Assembly (NCBI GenBank): GCA_026418625.1
Contig: JAOABA010000036.1
Span: forward strand, 19,779 to 83,778
Reading direction: 5' to 3'
DNA: 64,000 nucleotides
Origin: Candidatus Kapaibacterium sp.
GTDB lineage: Bacteria; Bacteroidota; Ignavibacteria; Kapaibacteriales; UBA2268
The position numbers were made by a program, and so were the translations under genes. Shown piece after piece: positions 33,415-44,049 of this stretch; position 1 is the first letter of the stretch; every line of letters begins with the position of its first letter. Under the pieces are notes generated by a model. It searched no databases. It was not told the DNA's origin and saw only the letters and a program-made list of their open reading frames with translations.

Positions 33415-34833
33415 ATGATGAGCGAAAATGTAGTAAGATTATTAAATGAATCAAAAGTAGCAAGATGGACAGCACTTTTGCTTGTTGCATTCACAATGCT
33501 TTCAGCGTATTTCTTTGTTGATATGATTGCTCCTTTGCAATCATTGCTCGAAATAAATTACAAATGGGAACCATCAGTTTACGGGTTCTTTTCAGGTTCA
33601 GAATATATGCTGAATGTATTAGGATTTTTAATCATATCCGGTATAATACTGGATAAGATGGGAATTCGATTCACAGGTTTAACAGCCGCTATTGTAATGC
33701 TGACCGGCGGTTTGATAAAATTATATGCTCTCACACCTGCTTTCTACGAAGGTGGTTTTGGTTATGATTTCTTTAATTCATTTTGGACTAATATGCCACC
33801 GACGGCAAAATTAGCATCAATTGGATATGCAATTTTTGGAATAGGGGTAGAGATGGTTGGTATAACCGTCAGTAGAGCAATTGTAAAATGGTTTCGTGGT
33901 AAAGAGTTAGCATTAGCAATGGGTATGGAGATGGCAACTGCCAGACTTGGTGCATCAGTAGCATTTTTCTTTTCAGCGAATATCGCTGGAGTCAAAGTTG
34001 TTAATGGAGTTATTCAAGGAAATGTATTAAATTCTGTTTACGTTGGAGTTGCTCTATTGTCAATAGGTTTTTTGACTTTTTTAACATATACGTTTATGGA
34101 TAAAAAGTTAGATAATCAAATAAAAGATGCAGGAAATAATGAACCTTCCAGTGAATTTAAATTAAGCGATATAGGCAAAATCCTGACAAACAAGGCTTTT
34201 ATCCTGATTTCTTTGCTTTGTGTTTTGTTTTATTCAGGTGTTTTTCCATTCTTGAAATATGCGGTTAATATGATGCAAAATAAGTTAGGAGTTTCTGCTG
34301 AAATTGGTGGCTATATTTCAGGTTTGTTGCCTGTTGGCACTATTATTCTAACTCCACTAATTGGTGCTTATTTGGATAACAAGGGGAAAGGTGCAACAAT
34401 TATGATTGGTGGAGCAACTTTATTAACCATTGCCCATCTTACTTATGCTATAATACCGTTAAATATGGTTCTAGCAGTTGCTGCAATTATGGTGCTTGGG
34501 GTGGCTTTTTCCTTGGTTCCAGCTTCTATGTGGCCATCAATACCTAAAATAGTCGAAGATCGCTATCTTGGTTCAGCTTATGCTCTCATTTTCTGGATTC
34601 AGAATATTGGATTGATGACATTGCCTTGGCTGGTCGGAGTTGTTTTGCAACAAGCTAATCCGGGTGTAAGCGAGAGAATTGCCGCTGGAGATACAACTGC
34701 GGTTTATGATTATACTTTTCCAATGCTGATGTTTGCTGGTTTGGGTATATGTGCTATTATACTTGGATTTTTGCTTCGAGTTGAGGACAAGAAAAAAGGG
34801 TATGGATTAGAGTTGCCAAACATCAAAAAATAG
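33415..34833 (+). CDS. Major facilitator superfamily transporter
   Basis: 472 residues starting at one of two adjacent ATGs (33415 or 33418), chosen because the promoter lies over an earlier in-frame codon. Twelve hydrophobic segments with a charged central loop (~235-255, DKKLDNQIKDAGNNEPSSEF). LAMGMEMATARLG and SMWPSIPKIVEDRYLGSAYALIFW resemble MFS members of Bacteroidota annotated as putative nitrate/sugar or oxalate-formate-like transporters. Substrate cannot be fixed from sequence. Single-gene unit. Confidence 0.85.
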   Translation: MMSENVVRLLNESKVARWTALLLVAFTMLSAYFFVDMIAPLQSLLEINYKWEPSVYGFFSGSEYMLNVLGFLIISGIILDKMGIRFTGLTAAIVMLTGGLIKLYALTPAFYEGGFGYDFFNSFWTNMPPTAKLASIGYAIFGIGVEMVGITVSRAIVKWFRGKELALAMGMEMATARLGASVAFFFSANIAGVKVVNGVIQGNVLNSVYVGVALLSIGFLTFLTYTFMDKKLDNQIKDAGNNEPSSEFKLSDIGKILTNKAFILISLLCVLFYSGVFPFLKYAVNMMQNKLGVSAEIGGYISGLLPVGTIILTPLIGAYLDNKGKGATIMIGGATLLTIAHLTYAIIPLNMVLAVAAIMVLGVAFSLVPASMWPSIPKIVEDRYLGSAYALIFWIQNIGLMTLPWLVGVVLQQANPGVSERIAAGDTTAVYDYTFPMLMFAGLGICAIILGFLLRVEDKKKGYGLELPNIKK

Positions 34834-35181
34834 ACTCTTAATTTATATTATTGATTAATTTTTTTCCAAGCGTAAATTAGAGCGGCTCTTGAAAAATAAG
34901 AGTGTTTGATAATACATTTAAATCAAATTATTGAAGTATCTATTATTTTTTTTAATAGGTATTACAATATAATTAAGGGTTAATATTTTCACGCAGAGTT
35001 CGCAGAGAATGAATTCTTGATTATTCAATTATAATTCAACCGCAGAGAACGCAGAGTATTTTAATTGATTATTGTGTGATATCTATATTTAAAAAAAATA
35101 TTTCGAAATTAAAAAAAACACGCTGCGAATTATGTTTGAAACTATGTGGTCTCTGTGAGAAAGAAAATATTTCCTTGAATT
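34834..35181. repeat. Intergenic region with relics of the CGCAGAGTTCGCAGAG repeat
   Basis: TTTCACGCAGAGTTCGCAGAG at 34987 matches the start of the tandem unit at 28113. CCGCAGAGAACGCAGAG follows at ~35040. Near 35140 the opposite-strand form GTGGTCTCTGTGAGA occurs. Otherwise AT-rich with no gene seen. Confidence 0.6.
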
Positions 35182-36909
35182 TTAGAACTTTTTAAAATTT
35201 TTACCTGTCCAAGCGATGTCAATTGTGCTTTTGCTTCGCTTTTTAAAAAACAATTCGGCAAAACCTGATTTCTCTTTGTAATTGGGATTATTAAGAATTT
35301 TTAAAATATATTCATCATTTTCAACGAAGATGCTGTCAATATCAAATCTATCGGTGAATTGATGTTTTAGTATGCCACCCTTCAAAGTGAATGTGAAGAT
35401 TGAATCATTAATGATATTAAATGACAAGGAATAATCTTTATCACATTCGATTCTAAGTGGAGCTTTTACATTGACATTCTCTTTATTTATTGAATAATGC
35501 ACTGCTTGCTCAACGCCGAGTTTCATAGCGTTGATACCTTCGATTTTGTCTGGTATACCCCATAGTGTTAATGTGTCAGATGAGGAAGTTTCAATATATT
35601 TTAGGGAATTCAAGACTTTTGTAACTTCATCTGAAGCTAAATTCCATTTTTTGGCGTTGTCATAATTAAATATTAAAGATATAAGAATATAAAATGCTAC
35701 AAAGAGGTAGAACAAATTTAATGTATAGAGTTTTAATTTATTTTTGGACAAGCTTTCTTTTAATGTTAAATTTTCAATTTTAGAATCAATTTCAAAGATA
35801 ATGGCTGCCAATAGAATGATAATTCCAATAAAAGGAAAAAAGCTATACCACCTCATATAAATAGGTAAAACAGGAATGACAGAAAAAAAATAGAATAATA
35901 AACCAAAAAGACAAAGTTTTTTGGGTTTGTCTGAAGTGGCTATAATGAAACAAGAATATGATGGTTTAAATTTAAATATCAAGAATACAAGATGAAATGT
36001 TATAATTAGGATAATAAATATCAGTGTAATAAAAATAAAATTTAATTCTTTATTTTGAATGAATTCCAAGAATAATTCGGGATGAATGAGAGATGTTATA
36101 AGATAGAGGAAGAAGTTTGATATTAAATCTAAAAAATTAATATTTGCAAAATTTGAGGAATTAAATGGACTTCCTCCGATTAAGAATGCTCTTAACAAAA
36201 AGTATATTGCTATATATGATGCAATTAAAATTGTAGTAATTAAATGAAGCTTAATTTTTTTAGGCTCTGATAAAAACATCAAAAGACCGAGACTTATTAG
36301 AAAAAAAGAGTGTTCTTTTGAAAAAATAGATAAGAAAGTAAAAAGAGCTAAAAAAAAGTAATAAAAGAAATTATTATTTTTCTCAATAAAAAGGATTTTT
36401 AGGTAAAAATAAATGCTAAGCAAAATGAAAAGAGTCATAAATAAGTCATATCTACAAGCAATCCATGCAATCGGTAAGTCGTGAGAAGGCAAAACAAAGA
36501 ATACCATAGATGAAAGAAAACTAATATTTGATTTTACTCTTAAAATTTTCAGAATTAGAAAAATTAAATGGCATATGAGACTATATATCACTATATTTTG
36601 CAACAAAAAAGGAAAAGCTTTGAAGCCAAACAAAAAAATTGTAAGAGAGTTAAGAAAATTTACGATTGGGCGCCAATAGAATAGAATCGGCTCTTTTTCA
36701 TAAAATGGTTTGAAAATGTCAGAAAAGCTATTTGGCATGAGCCATTGTAAAATTTGAAAATCATCATTCAGGAAATTATTAAATAGTATTGGATGCCACA
36801 GAATAAGAGAAAGAGAAATGAAAAACAAAAGGATATAAATATCTTTGCTAAAAATTTTCTGGAAAAAAGTGTTGATTTCTAATTTAATTAATGAAAATTT
36901 TTGATTCAT
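35182..36909 (-). CDS. Multi-pass membrane protein, GT-C-like glycosyltransferase
   Basis: 575 residues, with 10-12 hydrophobic helices over ~25-420 and a soluble C-terminal region (~425-575). FLNDDFQILQWL in the first external loop supplies the Asp pair typical of GT-C enzymes, and FYWRPIVNFLNSLTIFLFG resembles the (Y/W)RP motif of the PMT/TMTC-like families. Such enzymes move sugars from lipid-phosphate donors to extracytoplasmic acceptors. Very AT-rich and Phe/Ile/Leu-rich, which weakens family recognition; call is provisional. Standalone gene. Confidence 0.6.
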   Translation of the reverse strand: MNQKFSLIKLEINTFFQKIFSKDIYILLFFISLSLILWHPILFNNFLNDDFQILQWLMPNSFSDIFKPFYEKEPILFYWRPIVNFLNSLTIFLFGFKAFPFLLQNIVIYSLICHLIFLILKILRVKSNISFLSSMVFFVLPSHDLPIAWIACRYDLFMTLFILLSIYFYLKILFIEKNNNFFYYFFLALFTFLSIFSKEHSFFLISLGLLMFLSEPKKIKLHLITTILIASYIAIYFLLRAFLIGGSPFNSSNFANINFLDLISNFFLYLITSLIHPELFLEFIQNKELNFIFITLIFIILIITFHLVFLIFKFKPSYSCFIIATSDKPKKLCLFGLLFYFFSVIPVLPIYMRWYSFFPFIGIIILLAAIIFEIDSKIENLTLKESLSKNKLKLYTLNLFYLFVAFYILISLIFNYDNAKKWNLASDEVTKVLNSLKYIETSSSDTLTLWGIPDKIEGINAMKLGVEQAVHYSINKENVNVKAPLRIECDKDYSLSFNIINDSIFTFTLKGGILKHQFTDRFDIDSIFVENDEYILKILNNPNYKEKSGFAELFFKKRSKSTIDIAWTGKNFKKF

Positions 36910-37082
36910 AATAAATTGATTAAAAATACCAAAAGAATTAAAAAAGAATTAAATATAAATTAGAAAATAGTAATTTAAATAAAAACAACAACATAATTAC
37001 ATAAGAAAACCGATTTTCCTTGTAAATCATTAATTTTTTTTGGAATTTTGACGTTTATTTTTTATGAAAATAGGAAAAATAT

Positions 37083-38300
37083 ATGAGTTTAAGCTTAATT
37101 GGTAAATCAATAAGCGTTTCAGCAACGCTGAAGCTTAATGAAACAGCCGCAATTCTTCGTGAGAAAGGTGAGCCTGTGATTCACCTTGGCGGCGGTGAAC
37201 CAAAATCAAAAGCTCCGGTTGATGCATTGATTGCTGCGGCTAATCTGCTAAATTCCGGGGAAATACGATATACACCACCAGATGGTATTCCAGCTTTAAA
37301 GAAAGCAATAATAAGATATACTGAAGAATTTTATGACAGGATAGTAGAACCAGAAAATATAATAGCTTCAAGCGGTGCCAAACAGGCAATTATGGTATGC
37401 CTCCAAGCAATATTAAATCCACAGGAAGAAGTATTATATCCAGCACCTTATTGGGTCAGTTATCCTGAAATGGCAAAGCTTTGTGGTGCAATACCCGTCC
37501 CAGTATATTCTGAAGATGGAACTTTCTATCCAAGATTGCAGGATATTGAGCAAAGGGTAACATCTTACACAAAGGCAATAATAATTAACAGCCCAAATAA
37601 TCCAACAGGGGCAATGTATTCTGAAAAATTCATTTCAGAAATAGTTGAATTCTGCGAAAAGAAAGGTATTTGGTTAATAATGGATGATATTTATCACAGG
37701 CTTATATTTGACGGTCGAAAACCTATTAATTGTTATAAATTTGCAAAGGATTTGACCGAGAATTCGAAGCTTGTGGTCATAAACGGTGTTTCGAAACAAT
37801 ATGCTATGACAGGGTTCAGAATTGGTTGGGCAGTTGGTAACAAAAAGCTTATCGCAGCAATGACAAATATACAAGCACATCAAACCTCTGGTCCATCGGT
37901 AATTACCCAAGTAGCAGCAGCGGCAGCTATCAACGGAGTTCAATCTCAAGTCGAGAGTTTAAGGCTGACACTGGAAAACAACAGAAACATAATGATGGAC
38001 AGATTGAATGCGTTTAACGGAGTTAAAGCATATAAACCAGATGGAACTTTCTATTGTTTTGCAGATTTTAGCTATTATATGAAAGATTCCACAAAATTAG
38101 CACAATTCCTTTTGGACAAAGTCAGAGTGGCTGTTGTTCCCGGTATAGAGTTTGGTCTTGAGGGATATTTAAGACTTTCTACCTGCGGAACAGTAAAAGA
38201 CATAACAGAAGGAATTGAAAGAATAAAATGGGCGCTCGATCCTGATGCCCCAAATGAACTATATATTGGTGAAAGAAAATTAGTGAGGGACTGGTTATGA
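37083..38300 (+). CDS. PLP-dependent aminotransferase, aspartate aminotransferase type
   Basis: 405 residues, class I fold type I aminotransferase. IHLGGGEPKSKAP, YTPPDGIPALKKAI, ASSGAKQAI, INSPNNPTGAMYSE (substrate/cofactor Asn), DDIYHRLIF, and the Schiff-base region NGVSKQYAMTGFRIGW with the catalytic Lys are present. Arg in YLRLSTCGT near the end binds substrate carboxylate. Probably interconverts aspartate and oxaloacetate. It overlaps pckA by four bases (ATGA), a meaningful pairing because oxaloacetate is the PckA substrate. Confidence 0.9.
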   Translation: MSLSLIGKSISVSATLKLNETAAILREKGEPVIHLGGGEPKSKAPVDALIAAANLLNSGEIRYTPPDGIPALKKAIIRYTEEFYDRIVEPENIIASSGAKQAIMVCLQAILNPQEEVLYPAPYWVSYPEMAKLCGAIPVPVYSEDGTFYPRLQDIEQRVTSYTKAIIINSPNNPTGAMYSEKFISEIVEFCEKKGIWLIMDDIYHRLIFDGRKPINCYKFAKDLTENSKLVVINGVSKQYAMTGFRIGWAVGNKKLIAAMTNIQAHQTSGPSVITQVAAAAAINGVQSQVESLRLTLENNRNIMMDRLNAFNGVKAYKPDGTFYCFADFSYYMKDSTKLAQFLLDKVRVAVVPGIEFGLEGYLRLSTCGTVKDITEGIERIKWALDPDAPNELYIGERKLVRDWL

Positions 38301-39949
38301 AATATTTAGAATTCGAAACACCTGCCTCGAAACAGGCAACAGAATTAGCAAGTGATTTTAAGTTAAGCAATCACGGGCTATTAAAACTCGACAGAGTATT
38401 TTGGAATCTGCCAACACCTGCTCTCTATGAAGAAGCCATTTTTAGAGGTGAAGCACATATGGTTTATGGCGGTCCGCTAATTGTTAATACTGGCAAGTGG
38501 TCTGCTCGGGCAGCTAATGATAAATTCATTGTTAGAGAGGCTTCCACAGAAGATAAAATTTGGTGGGGGGTATATAATAGACCTTTCAGTCAGGAAAAAT
38601 TTGATGGGCTTCTTGCCAGACTTCAGGCATTTTTGCAGGGTGAGGAATTATTTGTTCAGGACTGTTATGTAGGAGCCGATCCAAATTACAGAATGCCAAT
38701 ACGAATTATTACTGATTCAGCTTGGCAAAGCCTTTTTGCACGTAATATGTTCCTAACAATAAGAAACAGAGATGAGTTGAAAAAGCACGTTCCGGAATTT
38801 ACTTTGATTGCTGCACCCTCATTTACCTGCGATCCAAGAATAGACGGAACAAGAAGTGAAACAGCCATTATAATAAATTTTGCACAAAGATTAGCAATTG
38901 TTGCAAATTCAAGCTATGGTGGAGAGATAAAAAAGAGCATTTTCACAATAATGAATTTTCTTTTGCCTCAACAAGGAGTAATGGCTATGCATTGCTCGGC
39001 AAATGTTGGGAAAGCAGGGGATGTAGCATTATTCTTCGGGCTTAGTGGAACAGGAAAAACGACACTATCAGCAGACCCGAATAGAAGGCTAATCGGCGAC
39101 GATGAACACGGCTGGAGCGACGAGGGAGTCTTCAATTTCGAGGGAGGTTGCTATGCAAAAGTAATAAGACTTTCAGCTGAGCACGAGCCACAAATCTATT
39201 CCTGCACAAGACGATTTGGGACAATACTTGAAAATGTTGTTTGGGATCCAGCATCAAGAAAAATTGATCTTGATGATGATAAATTAACAGAAAATACGAG
39301 GGCTTCTTACCCATTGGAATTCATTCCAAATGTTGTCGAAGAAAAAATGGTTCATACTCATCCCAAAAATGTAATATTTCTTACTTGCGATGCATCTGGA
39401 GTTCTTCCACCAATAGCAAGGCTTGATATGAATCAGGCAATGTATCATTTTATCAGTGGATACACATCAAAAATTGCTGGGACAGAGATTGGTTTGGGAA
39501 TAGAGCCGGAAATTACATTTAGTGCTTGTTTTGGAGCTCCATTTATGGTTCATCATCCATTTTATTATGCAAATTTGTTGAAACAAAAAATGGAGAAACA
39601 CGGAGCAAAATGTTGGTTAGTTAATACTGGCTGGGTAGGTGGAAAATTTGGAGTTGGCAAAAGAATCAGCATAAGGCACACAAGAAACCTACTTAATGCA
39701 GCTCTTGATGGCAAATTGGATGATGTTCAATATCGAAAGGATAAACTTTTTGGTTTCGAAGTTCCACTGACTTGTCCGGATGTTCCCGAAGATGTTCTTG
39801 AACCTTCAAATTCTTGGGGCAACAAAGAGGAATATTGGACCAGATATGATTCGCTTGCCGCACGTTATATAGAAAATTTCAAACTTTTCTCGGAAGGCTG
39901 TCCTGATGAAGTAATACAAGCAGGACCCAAGAGATTATCACAGCTTTAA
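38297..39949 (+). CDS. pckA: Phosphoenolpyruvate carboxykinase (ATP)
   Basis: 550 residues. FGLSGTGKTTLSADPNR is the P-loop (kinase-1a); LIGDDEHGWSDEGVFNFEGGCYAK is the kinase-2/metal-binding region; TRASYPLEFIPN and NTGWVGGKFGVGKRISI follow, as in ATP-type PEPCK. It converts oxaloacetate and ATP to phosphoenolpyruvate, CO2 and ADP. The start overlaps the aminotransferase stop, so the two are translationally coupled. A clear terminator follows at 39975. Confidence 0.97.
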   Translation: MKYLEFETPASKQATELASDFKLSNHGLLKLDRVFWNLPTPALYEEAIFRGEAHMVYGGPLIVNTGKWSARAANDKFIVREASTEDKIWWGVYNRPFSQEKFDGLLARLQAFLQGEELFVQDCYVGADPNYRMPIRIITDSAWQSLFARNMFLTIRNRDELKKHVPEFTLIAAPSFTCDPRIDGTRSETAIIINFAQRLAIVANSSYGGEIKKSIFTIMNFLLPQQGVMAMHCSANVGKAGDVALFFGLSGTGKTTLSADPNRRLIGDDEHGWSDEGVFNFEGGCYAKVIRLSAEHEPQIYSCTRRFGTILENVVWDPASRKIDLDDDKLTENTRASYPLEFIPNVVEEKMVHTHPKNVIFLTCDASGVLPPIARLDMNQAMYHFISGYTSKIAGTEIGLGIEPEITFSACFGAPFMVHHPFYYANLLKQKMEKHGAKCWLVNTGWVGGKFGVGKRISIRHTRNLLNAALDGKLDDVQYRKDKLFGFEVPLTCPDVPEDVLEPSNSWGNKEEYWTRYDSLAARYIENFKLFSEGCPDEVIQAGPKRLSQL

Positions 39950-39974
39950 TTAAATAAAAATATCAAAATAAGCG

Positions 39975-40008
39975 ACCCTTATGAAATTTCATAAGGGTTG
40001 TTTTTTTT
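39975..40008 (+). terminator. Rho-independent terminator after pckA
   Basis: ACCCTTATGAAA and TTTCATAAGGGT are perfect 12-base arms followed by TGTTTTTTTT. Confidence 0.92.
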
Positions 40009-40127
40009 ATTGTAATAAAAAAATAAGAAAATTCAGAAAATTAAGTTAATTTTGAATAATACAGATTTAAATTTTTTAAAAATGTAATCAAAAAGTTACT
40101 GAAGAAATAATTTAGAATGAAATTAAT

Positions 40128-41597
40128 ATGACAGACAAAATTAAGAAATCTGAAGGCATTACTTATGATGATATTTTGTTGCTTCCTAACTATTCAGAAG
40201 TATTGCCAAGAGATACAATTTTAACTACAAAATTGACAAATTCTATTAGTTTGAACATACCTTTACTTTCCGCAGCAATGGACACAGTAACAGAAGCGAA
40301 TATGGCTATTGCTATAGCAAGGGAAGGAGGTTTGGGGGTGATTCACAAAAATATGACAATAGAGCAACAAGCTGACAATGTTGATAGAGTGAAGCGTTCA
40401 GAAAGCGGAATGATTCTCAATCCTATAACATTGACAATGGAAAGTAAGGTAAAAGACGCTCTTGAATTAATGTCAAAATTTCATATATCTGGAATTCCAA
40501 TTGTTGATCAGCAGAATCATTTGCTTGGTATAATAACAAACAGGGATTTAAGGTTTGATCCAAATCCCGAGGACTCAATTGTAGATTATATGACCAAAGA
40601 ACGCTTGGTGACAGCCCCAGTAGGAACAACACTTGAGGATGCTGAAATAATACTTCAAAAACATAGAATAGAAAAACTTCCGGTCGTAGATAAAGATGGT
40701 ATAATCTTAGGATTGATAACTTTCAAAGATATACAGAAAAAAAAGAAACATCCTGTTGCTTGCAAGGATGATCATGGAAGATTAAGGGTTGGTGCAGCAG
40801 TTGGTATATCATCTGAAACTGTGGATAGAGTTTCAGCTTTGACAGCCGTTGGTGTTGACGCTATTTTCATTGACACCGCTCATGCTCATTCCAAAGGTGT
40901 TATCGAGATGGTAAAGAGCATAAAAACAAAATTTCCAAATTTACAGGTTATTGCAGGTAATATTGCAACAGCTGAGGCTGCAGAAGCTCTCATAAAAGTT
41001 GGTGCCGATGCCCTTAAGGTGGGTATAGGACCGGGTTCAATCTGCACAACAAGAATAATTGCAGGTATAGGGGTTCCTCAGGTTACTGCAATAATGGAGG
41101 TTGCCTCAGTTGCTGCCAAAGAAAATATACCAATAATAGCAGATGGTGGAATAAAACAAACAGGGGACATAGCTAAAGCAATAGCTGCTGGCGCTGATTC
41201 TGTTATGATAGGTGGCTTATTCGCTGGACACGAGGAAAGTCCGGGTGAAAAAATCCTTTATGAAGGAAGAGCATATAAAATTTATCGTGGTATGGGCTCA
41301 TTGGGAGCTATGAATCAGGGGTCAGCCGACAGATACTTTCAGGATGTTGAGGAAGAAATCAGCAAACTTGTTCCAGAAGGAATTGAAGGAAGGGTTCCAT
41401 ATAAAGGAAGCGTTAGCGATACAATTTATCAGATGGTCGGTGGATTAAGGTCAGCAATGGGTTATTGTGGATGTAAAACTATTGAAGAATTAAAAACCAA
41501 AACAACATTTATCAGAATGACTGAAGCAGGGCTGAAAGAATCACATCCGCATAATGTCAGTATTACAAAAGAATCTCCTAATTACTTTGTAAAATAA
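40128..41597 (+). CDS. guaB: Inosine-5'-monophosphate dehydrogenase
   Basis: 489 residues. TIM-barrel with two CBS domains inserted at ~95-210. The catalytic Cys loop [11 protein letters not shown] lies at ~298-308, with [29 protein letters not shown] and the flap [18 protein letters not shown]. It oxidises IMP to XMP in guanine nucleotide synthesis. A TAATTTTG box at 40047-40054 may be the -7 element, though no TTG lies at the usual distance upstream. The M24 peptidase gene follows after 28 bases. Confidence 0.97.
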   Translation: MTDKIKKSEGITYDDILLLPNYSEVLPRDTILTTKLTNSISLNIPLLSAAMDTVTEANMAIAIAREGGLGVIHKNMTIEQQADNVDRVKRSESGMILNPITLTMESKVKDALELMSKFHISGIPIVDQQNHLLGIITNRDLRFDPNPEDSIVDYMTKERLVTAPVGTTLEDAEIILQKHRIEKLPVVDKDGIILGLITFKDIQKKKKHPVACKDDHGRLRVGAAVGISSETVDRVSALTAVGVDAIFIDTAHAHSKGVIEMVKSIKTKFPNLQVIAGNIATAEAAEALIKVGADALKVGIGPGSICTTRIIAGIGVPQVTAIMEVASVAAKENIPIIADGGIKQTGDIAKAIAAGADSVMIGGLFAGHEESPGEKILYEGRAYKIYRGMGSLGAMNQGSADRYFQDVEEEISKLVPEGIEGRVPYKGSVSDTIYQMVGGLRSAMGYCGCKTIEELKTKTTFIRMTEAGLKESHPHNVSITKESPNYFVK

Positions 41598-41625
41598 TTT
41601 TGTATAATAAATTAATTGTTAAATT

Positions 41626-42759
41626 ATGAGCAAAAAGAATACTGTTTTGACAGAAGAGGTTCCTCAAAATTACCCAAAATTGGTTGATAACAGACTAAGA
41701 CAGCTTAGATTCTCGTTAGAGGATGAAAAAGTTGATGCACTTGTTTTGACTTATCTTCCAAATATTAGATATTTAACAAATTTCTCTGGGACCCAAGCAA
41801 CTGTTTTTATGGACAAGGAAAATATCTATTTTATTACAGATGATAGATATGAAGAACAAATAAAAACAGAGTTATATCCATTGCCTGAATTAAAAACATA
41901 TATAAGTAGAGATCCATGGGCTATTGCTTTAGATAAAGGTATTTTAGACAATGTTGAATCTCTTGCATTTGAGTCAGACAGAGTATCTTATCACGAAGCA
42001 GTCGAAATCAGGAACAGAATAAGACCTGTTAAATTCAAACCAGTTAATTTATTGGCTGAAAGGTTTACTATACCAAAAGATCCAGTCGAACTCGATTATA
42101 TTCAGCAGGCTTGCACAATAGCAGAAAAGACTTATGAAAAAATCTTGGAATACATCAAACCCGGAGTTTCAGAAATTGATATAGCTATTGAAATTGCTTA
42201 TCAATCAAGAAAACTGGGTTCGGAAGGGGATCCATTCAATATAATTGCAGTCAGCGGTGCTCGAGGATGCCTAATTCACGGAACACCAAGCGATAAAAAA
42301 ATCAAAACAGGTGATATTGTAATACTCGATTTTGGTTGCAAAGTAAACGGTTTTTGCTCTGATATAACAAGAACTATTGCAGTTGGGAAAGCAACAAAAG
42401 AACAAAAACAAATATATAAATTAATTTATGAAGCCCAATCAACAGCAATTAATGAAGTAAGACCCTCGATGAACGGTAAGATTCTTGATGCTTTTGCTCG
42501 AAATATTATAGAAAAGGAAGGTCTTGGTAATTATTTCCAACACTCTCTTGGTCACGGTATTGGATTAGTGCCTCACGAATTGCCAATAATCACTTTCAGG
42601 AAAGATGACCAGATAATTCCCGAAAACTGTGTCCTTGCAATTGAACCCGGAGTTTATTTGCCAGATAAATTCGGTATGAGAGTCGAAGATGAAATTTTTG
42701 TTACTCGAAATGGGGCAACACGATTAACTAATGCTCCATCTGAACTACTTGTGATTTGA
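41626..42759 (+). CDS. M24 family aminopeptidase (Xaa-Pro type)
   Basis: 377 residues. The N-terminal creatinase-like domain (~15-145) is followed by the pita-bread catalytic domain. Metal ligands appear in order: Asp in ILDFGCKVNGFCSDITRT (two), His in HSLGHGIGLVPHE, and Glu in AIEPGVYLP and RVEDEIFVT. Cytoplasmic; removes N-terminal residues next to proline. It lies between guaB and a glycosyltransferase in the same orientation. Confidence 0.93.
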   Translation: MSKKNTVLTEEVPQNYPKLVDNRLRQLRFSLEDEKVDALVLTYLPNIRYLTNFSGTQATVFMDKENIYFITDDRYEEQIKTELYPLPELKTYISRDPWAIALDKGILDNVESLAFESDRVSYHEAVEIRNRIRPVKFKPVNLLAERFTIPKDPVELDYIQQACTIAEKTYEKILEYIKPGVSEIDIAIEIAYQSRKLGSEGDPFNIIAVSGARGCLIHGTPSDKKIKTGDIVILDFGCKVNGFCSDITRTIAVGKATKEQKQIYKLIYEAQSTAINEVRPSMNGKILDAFARNIIEKEGLGNYFQHSLGHGIGLVPHELPIITFRKDDQIIPENCVLAIEPGVYLPDKFGMRVEDEIFVTRNGATRLTNAPSELLVI

Positions 42760-42786
42760 TTTCGAAAAGGATAGAATTAGGATTTG

Positions 42787-44049
42787 ATGTTTAGCAAAAA
42801 TGTTCTTGTCATTGCCTATTATTTCCCTCCAATGGGATTAAGCGGGGTGCAAAGAACTGTAAAATTTGTTAAATATTTACCTGATTTTGGCTGGAAACCT
42901 TTTGTTTTGACAACTGGTTCAAGCAGATATTTTGCATTTGATGAGTCTTTACTCAACGATTTCAAAGACAAACCAGTTGAAATTTTCAGGACTTATACAA
43001 AAAAAAGTCAGAAGCAGGATTATAAAATTCAAAATTTTCCAAATTATACTATTCAAAAAATTGGAAGGGTTATAACTCAAGCCATATATCAGCCTGACAG
43101 ATTTATTAAATGGAAAAAATCTGCAATCGAACTTGGCGAAAAAATAATCAAAGAAAATAAAATTGATGCAATATTTGCAACAGCTCCCCCATTTACGGAT
43201 TTTTTAGTTGCACTGGAATTATCCGAAAAATATGATATCCCATTTATAATGGATTATCGCGATGTTTGGGTTGATAATCCCTTTCATTATTATTTAACTC
43301 CATTTCACAAATCTTACAGTATAAAATTAGAAGAAAATCTTTTAAAGAAAACAAGTAAAGCGATTGTAACCAACAGATTTGCAAAAGAAATTATTTTACG
43401 AAGATATAAATTTATTTCTCACGATGATATAGCAATAATACCACACGGATATGATCCGGATGATTTCAAAGAAATTGAATTTCATCACAATCCGAATTTT
43501 TTCACTATAACTCATTCGGGACTTTTTCAGGATGACAGAAATCCTAAATATTTCCTTAAAGCAGTCAGTCAATTCCTGAAGAATAATCCATCAGCTATTG
43601 ATAAATTAAGATTACGATTTATAGGATTGATGAGAAAAAGCCATCAAAAGCTATTGAAAAAATATAATCTTCAAAAAATTACCACTTTAACGGGGAATTT
43701 GAGTCATAGAGAATCTATAAAGAATCTTCTTGAGTCTGACCTGCTTTGGTTGGTGGTTAATGATATTTATCGGTCGCCGGGGAAGCTTTTCGAGTATTTC
43801 GGTGCAGAAAAGCCAATTCTGATTTGTGCTCCTGAGGGTATTATGAGGAAAACAGCACTTGAATCAAAAGCTGCAATCGGAGTAGATCCCAAGGATGTCA
43901 ATGAAATTGAAAAAGCTTTGTCAACTTTCTATAATTTATGGACAAAGAATACATTGCCTAAGCCTTCTCCGGAATTTATTGAATTATATAACAGAAAAAA
44001 ATTAACACAAGATTTAGCAAAGGAACTGACTCTTATTTCAGAGCTTTAA
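42787..44049 (+). CDS. GT-B glycosyltransferase (family 4-like)
   Basis: 420 residues from the ATG at 42787; a TTG immediately before is unlikely. AYYFPPMGLSGVQRTVKFVKYL opens the acceptor domain in the manner of group 1 glycosyltransferases with a GT4-like N-terminal half; SPGKLFEYFGAEKPILICAPEG in the C-terminal half resembles the donor-binding region. Likely a surface polysaccharide enzyme. Its stop is adjacent to the stop of the convergent DUF2490 gene with no terminator between them. Confidence 0.85.
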   Translation: MFSKNVLVIAYYFPPMGLSGVQRTVKFVKYLPDFGWKPFVLTTGSSRYFAFDESLLNDFKDKPVEIFRTYTKKSQKQDYKIQNFPNYTIQKIGRVITQAIYQPDRFIKWKKSAIELGEKIIKENKIDAIFATAPPFTDFLVALELSEKYDIPFIMDYRDVWVDNPFHYYLTPFHKSYSIKLEENLLKKTSKAIVTNRFAKEIILRRYKFISHDDIAIIPHGYDPDDFKEIEFHHNPNFFTITHSGLFQDDRNPKYFLKAVSQFLKNNPSAIDKLRLRFIGLMRKSHQKLLKKYNLQKITTLTGNLSHRESIKNLLESDLLWLVVNDIYRSPGKLFEYFGAEKPILICAPEGIMRKTALESKAAIGVDPKDVNEIEKALSTFYNLWTKNTLPKPSPEFIELYNRKKLTQDLAKELTLISEL

